From assembly GCF_000969905.1 (NCBI RefSeq), contig NZ_CP009520.1:868001-932000 (forward strand): a DNA stretch of 64,000 nt. Reading direction: 5' to 3'. The DNA comes from Methanosarcina vacuolata Z-761 (GTDB lineage Archaea; Halobacteriota; Methanosarcinia; Methanosarcinales; Methanosarcinaceae). Position 1 is the stretch's first letter. Every line of letters begins with the position of its first letter. The notes below the pieces were generated by a model. It saw only the letters and a program-made list of their open reading frames with translations. It had not been told where the DNA came from and did not search any database. This document shows, one piece after another, positions 16,226 to 25,516 of the stretch. A program made the translations under genes and the position numbers.

Positions 16226-17053
16226 TCAGAGAAACAATTCGCCCTTTGTCCAGAGTTCATCAAATTTTGTCTTGAATCGCTTAGCATATGATTCATCATA
16301 TATTCGTGCCATACCGAGATTTCTACTCATATTGAACTGATCTTCAATATCTATCAGGGTTATCTTAGAATCAATGATTGTAAAATTGTATTCGTTTTCT
16401 AAAATTCTTATTTCCATCAGATCCTTAAAATAGCGTTTAAACGACAGGTCTTCTATCGAATCAATAAGCTCTTTTAATGATGGCAGTAGTTGTGATCCCG
16501 GGTCTAAAATTTTAACTTTTATGCCACGTTCTATTAAACTCAAATAAGCTTTGCTAAAGGTGGATACTGAGGTATCATATAGCTCCGATCTTCCAGGCTT
16601 GTACTTCATATGGATTACAACACATATTTCATGCTCGATTTTCTCAAAAGATGAATTTACCATTTCTTTTAGTTCATTATTACGAAATCTGTCAGGCCAG
16701 AAGACAGTTTCAGCATTTTGTGGTGAATTGTCGTTGCAGAGTTCCCTTTCGATTTCATCAAATGTTTCTTTGAGCATTTTGAGCTCATTGAGTGTTTCTT
16801 CCTCTTTTCTTTTGTACATAAGTTTAAATGCGCTTTTAGGATCAACAGCTCGGTATCTCTGTGGTCTTGACGGTTGGATTTCAACAAGCTCATAGTTTTT
16901 GAGGGCTTTGAGAACCTCATAGATTTTTCCTATAGGGACTTTCGATGCATGTGATAATTTGCTTGCTTCAATAAAATCTTGTTTTAGAAGTGTTAGGTAA
17001 ACTGAACTCTCATACCTGTTCAATCCAATTTTTGCAAGTAATTTTTCATTCAT
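16226..17053 (-). CDS. TrmB-family transcriptional regulator
   Basis: 275 residues. Residues 1-75 form the TrmB winged helix (LAKIGLNRYESSVYLTLLKQ, then SKVPIGKIYEVLKAL and a LVEIQPSRPQRYRAVDP wing). A coiled-coil helix at about 85-115 precedes the C-terminal sensor region with KVKILDPG and IRILENEYNFTIIDSKITLIDI, the phospholipase-D-like half seen in many TrmB proteins. Such regulators usually sense sugars or other small ligands. It is divergent from the methyltransferase gene with 228 bp between, the natural candidate target. The frame is intact with an ATG start. Confidence 0.85.
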   Translation of the reverse strand: MNEKLLAKIGLNRYESSVYLTLLKQDFIEASKLSHASKVPIGKIYEVLKALKNYELVEIQPSRPQRYRAVDPKSAFKLMYKRKEEETLNELKMLKETFDEIERELCNDNSPQNAETVFWPDRFRNNELKEMVNSSFEKIEHEICVVIHMKYKPGRSELYDTSVSTFSKAYLSLIERGIKVKILDPGSQLLPSLKELIDSIEDLSFKRYFKDLMEIRILENEYNFTIIDSKITLIDIEDQFNMSRNLGMARIYDESYAKRFKTKFDELWTKGELFL

Positions 17054-17281
17054 CTTTTCACTACTTTTCAGTTTATTGTAGAGTAAAACGGTTATCTTTC
17101 TGAACGATATTAAGACTACTGTTCAAGCATATGAAGGTAAAGTTGTTAAGTTAAAGGCTATACTGACTGAATACATCCGTTCAAATAAAAGAACAATATG
17201 TGATGAAGGTTGCCTCGAAATCTATAGAACAATTCTAAATAAAAAAACTCCATAAAATAATATGGGATGGATTAACTAAAA

Positions 17282-18004
17282 GTGGTCAAGATGATGTTTA
17301 CAAAAAGTAACAAATATGATTTTGATTTTGCTAAAGAAAACATGATGGGACCAAACTCAATGAAGATTCTTGAAGAAGTATCAGAATCTTTGAAGCTTGA
17401 GAAAGACATGAGAATACTCGATCTTGGATGTGGGAGAGGGCTGACCTCGATATTCCTGGCAAAAGAATATGATGTTACAGTTTTTGCAACTGATCTCTGG
17501 ATAAGTGCAACAGATAACTATGAGAGAATTAAGTCAATGGGACTGGAAGATAAAATAATACCAATACATTCAGAAGCCCACGATTTGCCGTTTGCACATG
17601 AATTTTTTGATCTTGCTATAAGCGTAGATGCCTATCATTATTTTGGAATCGAAGCAGATTATTTGACAAGGCATTTTGCTCCACTCGTAAAAAAAGGAGG
17701 GCAAATTGCAGTTGCAGTTCCGGGCTTGAAGCAGGAATTTACAAATGGAATTCCAGCAGAATTAGTGCCATACTGGTTTGATGATATGACTTTAACTCTA
17801 CACTCATGTGATTGGTGGTATAATTTATGGAAAAACTCTGATTTGGTAAGTATTAAAGAATGCAAAGAATTAAATTGTTTTGAAGAAGCATGGAAAGACT
17901 GGCTTATGTGTGACAACGACTTTGCTCGTAGGGATATAGGAATGATGGAAGCAGAAGGTGGAAACTACTTTAATCTGGTTTCAATCATAGCTACAAAGTT
18001 ATGA
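17282..18004 (+). CDS. SAM-dependent class I methyltransferase
   Basis: 240 residues with a Rossmann-type SAM fold: motif I MRILDLGCGRGLTSIFLA, the acidic residue after strand 2 (FATDLW), motif post-II HDLPFAHEFFDLAISVDAYHYF and a VKKGGQIAVAVPG strand. The substrate is not apparent; the C-terminal Trp-rich part (SCDWWYNLWKNSD) resembles small-molecule rather than rRNA methyltransferases. A GTG at 17282 gives this length; ATG codons at 17291 and 17294 are alternatives. Divergent from trmB. Confidence 0.82.
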   Translation: MVKMMFTKSNKYDFDFAKENMMGPNSMKILEEVSESLKLEKDMRILDLGCGRGLTSIFLAKEYDVTVFATDLWISATDNYERIKSMGLEDKIIPIHSEAHDLPFAHEFFDLAISVDAYHYFGIEADYLTRHFAPLVKKGGQIAVAVPGLKQEFTNGIPAELVPYWFDDMTLTLHSCDWWYNLWKNSDLVSIKECKELNCFEEAWKDWLMCDNDFARRDIGMMEAEGGNYFNLVSIIATKL

Positions 18005-18399
18005 TTCAAAATCTGTTGAGGAGCTCAAGACTTGGCCTACAAAGTTCCGTTCATTAACTTCCTTAGATCGGTATGAGATCTTCAGGGATGTGGTTTTGGG
18101 GAGAAATAAGGTTATATGGATTCCATAGAACATCATCGATTTCATAGAAGGACATAAGTCTATATTTGTAATTTCATTTGTAATTTCAACACAATGTTAG
18201 TTTGGGATAGATTCTACTTAAAAATTTCAAGTAAAGCAGAAGAACATAGTGATATTTTTAAAAACCAAACATGAAATTATTCAAATTAGAGGCGAAAAGA
18301 AACGAAAGTACTTTTCAAGTCATATTGCTTTCATTCCAAACAGATAAAGGAAAAAAATGAGTGGTTGGAAACTGCTACTCTTCAATTGTATGTTGCAGT
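18005..18399. other. intergenic region, nothing recognised
   Basis: AT-rich DNA between the methyltransferase stop and repeat array R15. Only short frames occur and I see no structured element. Confidence 0.5.
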
Positions 18400-18840
18400 G
18401 TTTTCGGAACGTGAAGATAGGTTCATTTAAATCTAAAAATTCCTCCCAAAAGGAAAAGATCACTTTGGGCAAAAAGGCCTTGCAAAAGACCCCTTTTAAA
18501 CTCCTTTTAAACTCCTTTTAAACTCCTTTTGAATCTGCGAAATTCACGAACTTTTGATTTCATTTTGAGTTTACAACCGTATTAGGGAAAGATTCCAGTA
18601 GTCCGTCGGCTGGAGAAATATATTAAAACTGAACTAACCATGAGGAAAAGTTCACATTCAATCTGAAAAATCCTTCCCCAAAAGGAAAAGATCAATTTTA
18701 TCAAAAAGGCTCTGCAAAGTGTTCCTTTTAAACTTCGTTTGAATCCGTAAAATTCACGGGTTTTTGATTTCACTTTTCCTAACAACCGTATTTGGGGAAG
18801 ATTAAGCAGACCGCTAGCAGGAAAAATATATTTTGTAAAG
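18400..18840 (+). repeat. 205-bp family repeat, array R15 (2 tandem cores, last of the family)
   Basis: Cores lie near 18617 and 18822, with hairpins near 18475 and 18707 both degraded. Within the first unit the phrase aaactccttttaaactccttt is a short tandem expansion. No further copy is seen from here to 64 kb, so this marks the end of the array. Confidence 0.82.
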
Positions 18841-18894
18841 TATTAGGGATAAGATTTTCATTTTATACCTGGCGATCAATTATCCTTATATTTT

Positions 18895-20328
18895 TTACTC
18901 ACTGTGTAAAACTAATGGGAGAGATCTTTTTCTTAAAAAGGTGGCAAATAGACCGAAAGCGGCAGCTGCACAGATTACTCCTGCAGGATAAGTGATACTG
19001 CTAGGTAAGCCGAACCCCTCAGGAGCCTGTAAGATATACGTTGTCACCACTGCTGTCATAAATGTGGCCGGAATAGTGGTGATCCAGTGAAATTTGTCGT
19101 TATTAGACAGATATACCGCAGATGTCCAGAGGACTATAGTAGCCAGTGCCTGATTCGAGAAAGCGAAGTAGCGCCAGACTATAGTAAAGTCGATCATGGT
19201 CAGACTGAATCCTATAGCAAATAGTGGAATAGCTATTATCAACCTGTTCTTTATAGGTTTTTGATCCAGGCTCATGGCATCGGCTATGGTCAGACGTGCA
19301 CTTCTGAACGCTGTATCTCCAGATGTAACTGGACATGCAATAACGCCCAGGATAGCAAGAATCCCTCCTGCAGGTCCCAGCAAACCCAGTGATACATTTT
19401 TTACCACCAGGGCAGCACCTCCTGCATCGACAACTTCACTCAGGCCGGTTATTCCTTCTGGGAAAAAAGACATTGCAGCAGCAGCCCAGATGAGAGCGAT
19501 AACCCCTTCTGTTATCATGGCTCCGTAAAAAACACGTCTGCCATATTTTTCATTAGGCAGACATCTGGCCATTATCGGGGACTGAGTTGAATGGAACCCA
19601 CTAACAGCTCCGCAGGCTATGGTTATGAAAAGCATAGGCCACAGAGGAAGGCCGTCAGGATGAGAACTTCGAAAGGTTATTTCGGGAATATCATATCCTT
19701 TGATGAGAAGCATGGAACAAATGCCCAATGCCATTATCAATAGGACTGCTCCGAATAAGGGGTAGATACGGCTTATGATCTTGTCAATCGGAACAACAGT
19801 AGCCAGGAAGTAATAGAGAAGGATAATAGCTAGCCAGAAGTTTGGTTTTGCCAGTAGCCCTGAAAACCCCAGACTTGCCAGAAGTCCAGCAGGTCCGGAC
19901 ATAAATACTGTCCCTATAAGTATGAGTAATATGATGGAGAACGCAATCATGACAATCCTTGCCTGTCTGCCTAAATATATCCCCACAATCTCTGCAATGC
20001 TCTTTCCCTCGTGACGGATGCTTAGCATTCCGGAAAAGTAATCATGAACCCCTCCTGCAAAAATGCTGCCCAGGACAATCCACAGGAAAGCAGCCGGACC
20101 GTATAAGGCTCCTAAAATAGCGCCATATATAGGGCCCAGGCCAGCAATGTTGAGGAACTGGATGAGAAATATCCTGGGCCAGCTGAGAGGGACAAAATCA
20201 ACACCGTCTTCATGGGTGTATGCAGGTGTCCTTCGTGATGGATCAGCTCCGAATACTTTTTCGACAAACGCACCATATAATAAATAACCCAGTATAAGAA
20301 AGATCAGAGAAATCAGGAAACTTATCAT
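18895..20328 (-). CDS. cstA: CstA-family transporter (carbon starvation / peptide or pyruvate uptake)
   Basis: A polytopic membrane protein (477 residues from this start) with the CstA N-domain signature: DFVPLSWPRIFLIQFLNIAGLGPIYGAI, GGVHDYFSGMLSIRHEGKSI, FHSTQSPIMARCLPNE and an FRSARL region. CstA and its relatives import peptides or pyruvate in bacteria; methanogen members are of unknown substrate. About 14 hydrophobic segments are visible. A TTG-initiated extension to 20418 exists, but it consists of a 33-bp direct duplication (QQISKISLLNR/NQQITKISSLN) before the first membrane helix, so the ATG at 20328 is preferred. Confidence 0.85.
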   Translation of the reverse strand: MISFLISLIFLILGYLLYGAFVEKVFGADPSRRTPAYTHEDGVDFVPLSWPRIFLIQFLNIAGLGPIYGAILGALYGPAAFLWIVLGSIFAGGVHDYFSGMLSIRHEGKSIAEIVGIYLGRQARIVMIAFSIILLILIGTVFMSGPAGLLASLGFSGLLAKPNFWLAIILLYYFLATVVPIDKIISRIYPLFGAVLLIMALGICSMLLIKGYDIPEITFRSSHPDGLPLWPMLFITIACGAVSGFHSTQSPIMARCLPNEKYGRRVFYGAMITEGVIALIWAAAAMSFFPEGITGLSEVVDAGGAALVVKNVSLGLLGPAGGILAILGVIACPVTSGDTAFRSARLTIADAMSLDQKPIKNRLIIAIPLFAIGFSLTMIDFTIVWRYFAFSNQALATIVLWTSAVYLSNNDKFHWITTIPATFMTAVVTTYILQAPEGFGLPSSITYPAGVICAAAAFGLFATFLRKRSLPLVLHSE

Positions 20329-20417
20329 ATTATTTAGCGATGAAATTTTTGTTATTTGTTGGTTTCTATTTAGCAATGAAATTTTTGATATTTGCTGACT
20401 TCCCTCAAATGTACTCA
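20329..20417 (-). repeat. 33-bp tandem duplication before cstA
   Basis: tatttagc(g/a)atgaaatttttg(t/a)tatttg occurs twice in a row just upstream of the preferred cstA start. It lengthens the open frame without looking like protein-coding sequence. Confidence 0.6.
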
Positions 20418-20526
20418 AAACCCGTTTGCTGTCAATAAGTTTGGGAGTAAAGCAAAATAGTACCAGTTACTATCGGTTATAGTTTTACGTGACGTATTCT
20501 GTGAATTATTTACCTGGCCATTTTGG

Positions 20527-20763
20527 TTGTATCAATTGACTCCAGTGACCAAACTAAAGTTGATGAAGACATTACAATTATATCTGGGGATAATTAAAGT
20601 TCACAAAACTCAGACCAAAACCAGAGAAATAATATCTTCCATGGGACTTACACAATCAGGAGTAAGCATTACAGGAGAAACGGTTCATATTTTCAAAACA
20701 GAATATAAAGGTAAACTTTTGGATGTAATTTCTCTTGAAAAAGAGCTTAAATGTGAACTTTAA
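20527..20763 (+). CDS. doubtful small hypothetical protein
   Basis: A 78-codon frame beginning with TTG (MYQLTPVTKLKLMKTL...) and ending LDVISLEKELKCEL. The second half looks coding-like (alternating hydrophobic residues, Lys/Glu rich). In a neighbouring frame the first third reads VVSIDSSDQTKVDEDITIISGDN, also plausible, so this may be a frameshifted remnant. No ribosome-binding site is seen. Confidence 0.3.
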   Translation: MYQLTPVTKLKLMKTLQLYLGIIKVHKTQTKTREIISSMGLTQSGVSITGETVHIFKTEYKGKLLDVISLEKELKCEL

Positions 20764-20858
20764 GTACACAAAGATGCAAAAGCTAAACTAGAAACAAAAG
20801 TTGGAATATTATAAAATAAGAATTTATAACACATATTAAAAAAATGTGGTAAATAATG

Positions 20859-20932
20859 TGGGCCCGCTGAGATTCGAACTCAGGATCCCCGCCGTGTAAA
20901 GGCGATGTCATGACCGACTAGACCACGAGCCC
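20859..20932 (-). tRNA. tRNA-Val (anticodon UAC)
   Basis: The minus strand folds as a full tRNA: acceptor GGGCTCG/CGGGCCC with discriminator A, D arm GTC...GAC, anticodon stem TCGCC/GGCGG around loop TTTACAC (anticodon TAC), and T arm CTGAG-TTCGAAT-CTCAG. No intron; CCA is not encoded. Confidence 0.95.
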
Positions 20933-21417
20933 ATTTTGCCTGTATTTTCAGAATCGCTCTAAGAGCAAGACCAAAATGTCACTAGTTATATATATCTCTT
21001 TTGTTAGGAGAGAAAAACAGGATCTATCTGAAAGTTAGTTATTCCATTAAATAAAATCCATATTCACTAAATAATATTATAATTATATCAAATTATACTG
21101 GTATTACTTTATAAATTAAGAAATTGTACAAAAAAAGGAAATACTATTACATATAATTCTTTTTTTCGTAAAAGGGGAATTATAACTTACTTATATGCCA
21201 GATTTTTACTATATATCCTAAACTATATAATACAAAAGACTCGTTTAATTTTTTATTTCTAGACTTAAATATTTATCTACACAAATAAAAGAAAATTAAT
21301 GAATACTTTGTGTTATAAAACCCAAATTATTCTATTTATACTCCCTACTGAAAGAATTCCGAATGGATATAAAAGCTAAGCAAAATATATTTATATGAGA
21401 TTAGCATGAAATAACTT

Positions 21418-21488
21418 GTGAGCGGGTCTCTATTTTATATGATAACCCCAACACCCAACACCCCAATTCATACTCCCAACCCGCTCAT
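21418..21488 (+). ncRNA. candidate clamp-stem small RNA, copy 1
   Basis: A closing stem GTGAGCGGG (21418-21426) pairs with CCCGCTCAT (21480-21488). The interior is C-rich and unstructured, with CCCCAA repeated. A TATA-like box tatatttatat is centred about 27 bp upstream of the first G, exactly where an archaeal promoter should be. T-rich sequence follows the stem. C-rich single strands could pair with Shine-Dalgarno sequences; the opposite strand has several G runs. It is the sister of the element at 21828. Confidence 0.6.
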
Positions 21489-21827
21489 CTTATTCTCACA
21501 AAAATAGAAATATATATTTAGGGAAACAATTCAAAGACTCAAAGTCACGAGTTTCTATATAAGCACTGGACACTAAATCGTAATCTCTGGCTGGGGATAT
21601 GGTACTGGAGACTCATTTAGAAGCCAACTTAGTTATTTAATGATTTAGAAAAGGGAATTTGGATAGGTTCAGTACTTAACTCTACCTGATAGTCATTTAT
21701 AGACTTTTAATCCTGAAAGTAGAATTTCTAGCTAAAATAAAAAACCGTAAACTATAAACTGGTAATTATAAATCATCAACTATATAAATGAAAAGCTATT
21801 TATAAGATGAATAAGTATTCATCTCGA

Positions 21828-21918
21828 GTGAGCGGGTCTCTTTTCCATAGTATAACCCCAAAACAATATCCCCCAACTATTTCCCCCAACTATTCCCCAA
21901 ACTCTCCAGCCCGCTCAC
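21828..21918 (+). ncRNA. candidate clamp-stem small RNA, copy 2
   Basis: The same design 410 bp downstream: GTGAGCGGG (21828-21836) pairs perfectly with CCCGCTCAC (21910-21918). The first 34 nt match copy 1 in length and largely in sequence (GTGAGCGGGTCTCT...TAACCCCAA). The interior has four CCCCAA or CCCCCAA blocks. TATA-like tatttata is centred 28 bp upstream. The rest of the interval 20933-22157 shows no gene. Confidence 0.62.
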
Positions 21919-22157
21919 AGATTTTACTTAATTTATATTGACTGTGTTCAGCAGTTCAGAAATTTTTCAGTCAATTTATACTAACTCGCCCAGTTTTGCA
22001 TCTAAACTTCCTTCGCATTTATTCACATTATCTGGAAAATTGATATGCTACATATTAGCAGTAGTCAGAAAGACCAATCAGAAAAATCAATTCGTCTCTG
22101 ACTTAACAAAAGGTAAGAAAACTAAAGGAAATTAAGAAAATAAACAAGGTCAGAAAA

Positions 22158-24176
22158 TTAGAAGTCGAAAAGCGTTTTTTGTGTTTTCGACTCGACTTTT
22201 TTAGGAGTTTCGCTGGCTTTGACCTCAGGTTTTTCAGCCTTATCTGAAACTTTTTTGATAATGGGTTCACTGTTTATAGATTTCCCGACTCTGGATAATT
22301 CGGGAGAAATGCTGTTTTCTGTCGGTTCGGAGTCAGAAAAGGCTTCCTTCTCAAAGGTCTCGGGCAGGGATGAAGAATTCTTAGCCTTAAGATTATCGTG
22401 TTCAGGTAAACTGAATGTAAGGCTATCAGATTTGAGCCCAATCTCATCAATCCCTGCCTGATCCTGCTCCGGCATAAGAGTATCGGAAGTAAAATTATCA
22501 GGTTTTAGGTTTTCCGATTTTAGGTCCTCCGATGTCAGGTTCTCCGACTTTAGGTTCTCCGATTTTAGGTTATCTGATGTTAGGTTCTCCGATTTTAGGT
22601 TTTCCGATTTTAGGTTCTCCGATTTTAGGTTATCCGGTTTGAAGGTATCAGAAGCATCATTTTCCGAGTTCGTAGTTTCTGGAGAAATCTCAGATAAGAC
22701 AACAAAACCAAAGTTAAGAGTCTTCTGCCCGCCCTGGGAAGTCCTGGAGTCAGGAACTTCAAGCCCCTCAGAATGTTTCTCAGCTTTTTCTTTCGAGGTT
22801 TTAACCGAGAAACCAGAAGGGTCCTCTTTACTATTGCCTGAGGGAGCAGGAGCCCTGAAAAACTCAGTTCCATCAGCTTCTTCTTTTCCTTCAAGGAGAA
22901 GTTCCTGCGCCCTGTCATAGATTTTCTGCAGCTTTTTACTGGCTTTTGCGCTACCCGAGAGATATATCAATTCCTCAAGTTCAAGCTTGAGGTCTGCAGT
23001 AATTTCAACTGCGGATTCTTCATTCTTTAACATATGAGAGTAAAGATCCAGAAGGTTATTTCTTGAATAGCGCATGGACTCGAAGTTGTGTTCTCCAACT
23101 TTAGAAGCTATATTATCCCTGAGGTCTCGTTTCGAACGTATCTGCCCCATTTTCTTCCAGAGAGAAGGAGGCTGGTACTTAATAAATCCGGGGTAGGGCC
23201 GTGTCTTTGAGACTGCAGTTCCGCAGACCATCAACATGCTCGCATACCTCCACATCCTATAGTTCTGGCGTTTTTTTACGCGCCCAAGATAGAGATCAGC
23301 CCTGGAGAGATAACCAAAGCCAGTTTTTATATCCTCAAGATTTCCATCTTTAGAGGCGTACTGGACAGGCAGGTTTTCATCTATCCAGTGTACAAGGTCT
23401 TCAGGGCTTTCATCAAGCCCGCGAGCTACTTCCAGCGCCTTTTTACAGTCCGTGCTCTTAAATATTCTCTGCATCGCCTTGAAGATGTTTTCCTTGACGT
23501 CTCTGCCTGAAGTGCTGATGTCCTCAACTTCCAGAGTTTTTCTCCCTGTAGCCGTAGCCTGAAGGTCGTTGATTGCACTTCTTAGATCGCCTCCCGCCCC
23601 TTCAGCGATTTGCTGGACTGCATCCATACTGCATGAAATTTCCTCGCTCTCGCATACCTTCTTCAAAGCAGGAACCATTGAGCGACTCTGCACTGAGCCG
23701 AACTTTATTTCCATACAAAGATTCCGGATAGTGGGAGTCAATCCATAAACGTCGTTTGCAATCAGCACTATGGGTTGAAGCGTACTCTTTATAATTCCTG
23801 CAATAGCCCGCATTCCACCCCTGTCTGCAGTCCCGTGAATATTGTCCGCTTCGTCCAGGATAATCAGGCGTTTTCCTCCAAAGAGGGTATTCATTGAAGC
23901 TGCCGATCCAGCAATCTTTTCAATAACACCTGCAGTTCTCTGGTCACTTGCATTGAGTTCAATGACTTCCCAATCCAGATCACGGGCAAGAGCGTGGGCA
24001 GTAGAAGTCTTCCCTACTCCTGCAGGCCCATGAAGGATCACTGCCCTTCTCTCTGGAATGCCTGAAAGCCATTTCTCAGCCCAGGTCCGCAAATCCTGTA
24101 CCGCCTTCCTGTTCCCTACAATCTCCTTCAGGGTCTGTGGACGGTATTTCTCAGCCCATTCAATTGCCAACGTCAT
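22158..24176 (-). CDS. rfcL: replication factor C large subunit
   Basis: Large subunit of the archaeal clamp loader that opens PCNA on primed DNA. The AAA+ core is complete: AEKYRP start, Walker [10 protein letters not shown], Walker [10 protein letters not shown] and sensor 1 VLIANDVYG, followed by the RFC collar to about residue 440. The last 230 residues are a low-complexity tail with a degenerate pentapeptide LKSEN repeated about ten times (DNA unit 15 bp, 22497-22640). It ends in a PIP box, QKTLFDF, for PCNA binding. A second PIP-like QKTLNFGF lies before the repeats. The ATG at 24176 ([13 protein letters not shown]) is preferred over a TTG 15 bp upstream. Confidence 0.93.
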   Translation of the reverse strand: MTLAIEWAEKYRPQTLKEIVGNRKAVQDLRTWAEKWLSGIPERRAVILHGPAGVGKTSTAHALARDLDWEVIELNASDQRTAGVIEKIAGSAASMNTLFGGKRLIILDEADNIHGTADRGGMRAIAGIIKSTLQPIVLIANDVYGLTPTIRNLCMEIKFGSVQSRSMVPALKKVCESEEISCSMDAVQQIAEGAGGDLRSAINDLQATATGRKTLEVEDISTSGRDVKENIFKAMQRIFKSTDCKKALEVARGLDESPEDLVHWIDENLPVQYASKDGNLEDIKTGFGYLSRADLYLGRVKKRQNYRMWRYASMLMVCGTAVSKTRPYPGFIKYQPPSLWKKMGQIRSKRDLRDNIASKVGEHNFESMRYSRNNLLDLYSHMLKNEESAVEITADLKLELEELIYLSGSAKASKKLQKIYDRAQELLLEGKEEADGTEFFRAPAPSGNSKEDPSGFSVKTSKEKAEKHSEGLEVPDSRTSQGGQKTLNFGFVVLSEISPETTNSENDASDTFKPDNLKSENLKSENLKSENLTSDNLKSENLKSENLTSEDLKSENLKPDNFTSDTLMPEQDQAGIDEIGLKSDSLTFSLPEHDNLKAKNSSSLPETFEKEAFSDSEPTENSISPELSRVGKSINSEPIIKKVSDKAEKPEVKASETPKKVESKTQKTLFDF
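22497..22640 (-). repeat. 15-bp coding minisatellite in rfcL tail
   Basis: About ten units of gattttaggttctcc-type sequence (plus-strand view) encode [15 protein letters not shown] and related pentapeptides. Variation is at single positions only, so expansion is recent. Confidence 0.85.
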
Positions 24177-24654
24177 CTTAAACCATACCAATAAAAAAAG
24201 AACTCATTCTTAACTCTATACATTTTAATTTCTTCATTATGTAATAATCTTTATCCCTACAATCCTCTGATACCGATTTTTAAATAACAATGATAAATTT
24301 ACACTTTGATATGTATTAAAGTCTTTTTGCTCCCATAAAAACAATACCTTCAATTGCCAGAACAAATTTAAAAAGAAAACCTGTTATTCCTCCCTCCTTC
24401 CGTCCCTATTACCAGCACTCTCCTTGGCTTTAGCCCGCCAATACTTATAATCAACCATTAAAACAAAAAAACTCAATTTGTATACTCTTTGGGATTCGAA
24501 AATCAGTTCCTCTAGCCCATAATTCAGCCCTCTTGAGCGAAAGAAGTGAGAGAAAAGGGCACCGTCCTCCCGAGAGGGGACTCGGGGGACAAAATTAATT
24601 AATGATCGTGTTTGTACTTCTTTGAACTACTTAAAATCTTACACAACAGTCAGG
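24177..24654. other. divergent promoter region rfcL / mtxX
   Basis: 478 bp between divergent genes. It is AT-rich, with no gene and no striking repeat; it must hold the promoters of both units. Confidence 0.5.
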
Positions 24655-25512
24655 ATGGATATGGAAAAGAATAGCATGGATGCCCTCCTTGAGGCTATCG
24701 AAATGAGGGCCAGGGCTAACAGGGCCAGAGTAGCTATGGGAATAAGGGATCCGAATCCCAAAATGCTAGAGAGTGCCTGGAAAGCCCAGGAACTGGGATA
24801 TGCACAGGTCGTCCTGGTGGGAATTAAGAAGGAAATTGATAAGATCGGCACAGAACTCGAGGTAGTGGACACAGACGAGCCCGAGAAGACTCTTGCAGAA
24901 CTTATGATTTCAAGAAAAGTCGATGCAGCAATAAGAGGCACTGCAAAGGCATCGGGAGCTCTGGCTCACCTCAAAGAAGCTCTAGGAAAGAAAAGAATCT
25001 GCCGGCTTGCTCTGCTCCTCACGGTTGACGGGACACCTTTCTTTCTCGCTCCTGTAGGGATTGATGAGGGGAACACCATTTCAGACAAACTCAGGATGAT
25101 AACGCTAGGTGCCGAACACATAAGGAGATTCGGGATAGAGCCTAAGGTTGGTGTGCTGTCGGGGGGCAGAATTGGAGACATCGGAAGGAATAAACGTGTG
25201 GACAGGACTCTTGCAGACGGAGAATTCGTGACAAGGCGGGCTGTTGAACTCGGGATCAATGCTAAGCATTACACAATTCTTATTGAAGACGCCATAAAAG
25301 AATCGAACTTTATTGTTGCCCCTGATGGAATTTCGGGAAACCTCATTTTCAGGACAATTGCTTTCCTGGGTGGAGGTGACGGGCTTGGAGCGCCTGTGCT
25401 TATGGACGATTATGTTTTTGTAGATACATCAAGGGTAGGTGGGCATTTTACGAAAGCCATAATGCTTGCAAGTGCACTGTCTCACCTTAATAAGGAAAGA
25501 CAAAAAAGGTGA
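24655..25512 (+). CDS. mtxX: MtxX, methanogenesis marker protein 4
   Basis: A 285-residue member of the phosphotransacetylase-like MtxX family (methanogenesis marker 4), first described beside mtxA and mtxH in Methanosarcina. Typical stretches are ANRARVAMGIRDPNPKMLE, AAIRGTAKASGAL and PDGISGNLIFRTIAFLGGG near the end. The biochemical role is unproven. The ATG at 24655 (or 24661, preceded by AGGATGGAT) is preferred over a TTG at 24622. It leads a three-gene operon, with mtxA following within 5 bp. Confidence 0.85.
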   Translation: MDMEKNSMDALLEAIEMRARANRARVAMGIRDPNPKMLESAWKAQELGYAQVVLVGIKKEIDKIGTELEVVDTDEPEKTLAELMISRKVDAAIRGTAKASGALAHLKEALGKKRICRLALLLTVDGTPFFLAPVGIDEGNTISDKLRMITLGAEHIRRFGIEPKVGVLSGGRIGDIGRNKRVDRTLADGEFVTRRAVELGINAKHYTILIEDAIKESNFIVAPDGISGNLIFRTIAFLGGGDGLGAPVLMDDYVFVDTSRVGGHFTKAIMLASALSHLNKERQKR

Positions 25513-25516
25513 TTTG

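Larger units (their letters stand above)
20933..22157. other. long intergenic region around the small RNA pair
   Basis: 1.2 kb of very AT-rich DNA between tRNA-Val and rfcL. Apart from the tRNA promoter side and the two clamp-stem elements I find no coding frame worth reporting. Confidence 0.5.

Noticed and set aside
415-18840. CRISPR array interpretation of the regular repeats
   Set aside because: The repeats are about 205 bp long with internal structure and no short unique spacers; no cas genes are present.
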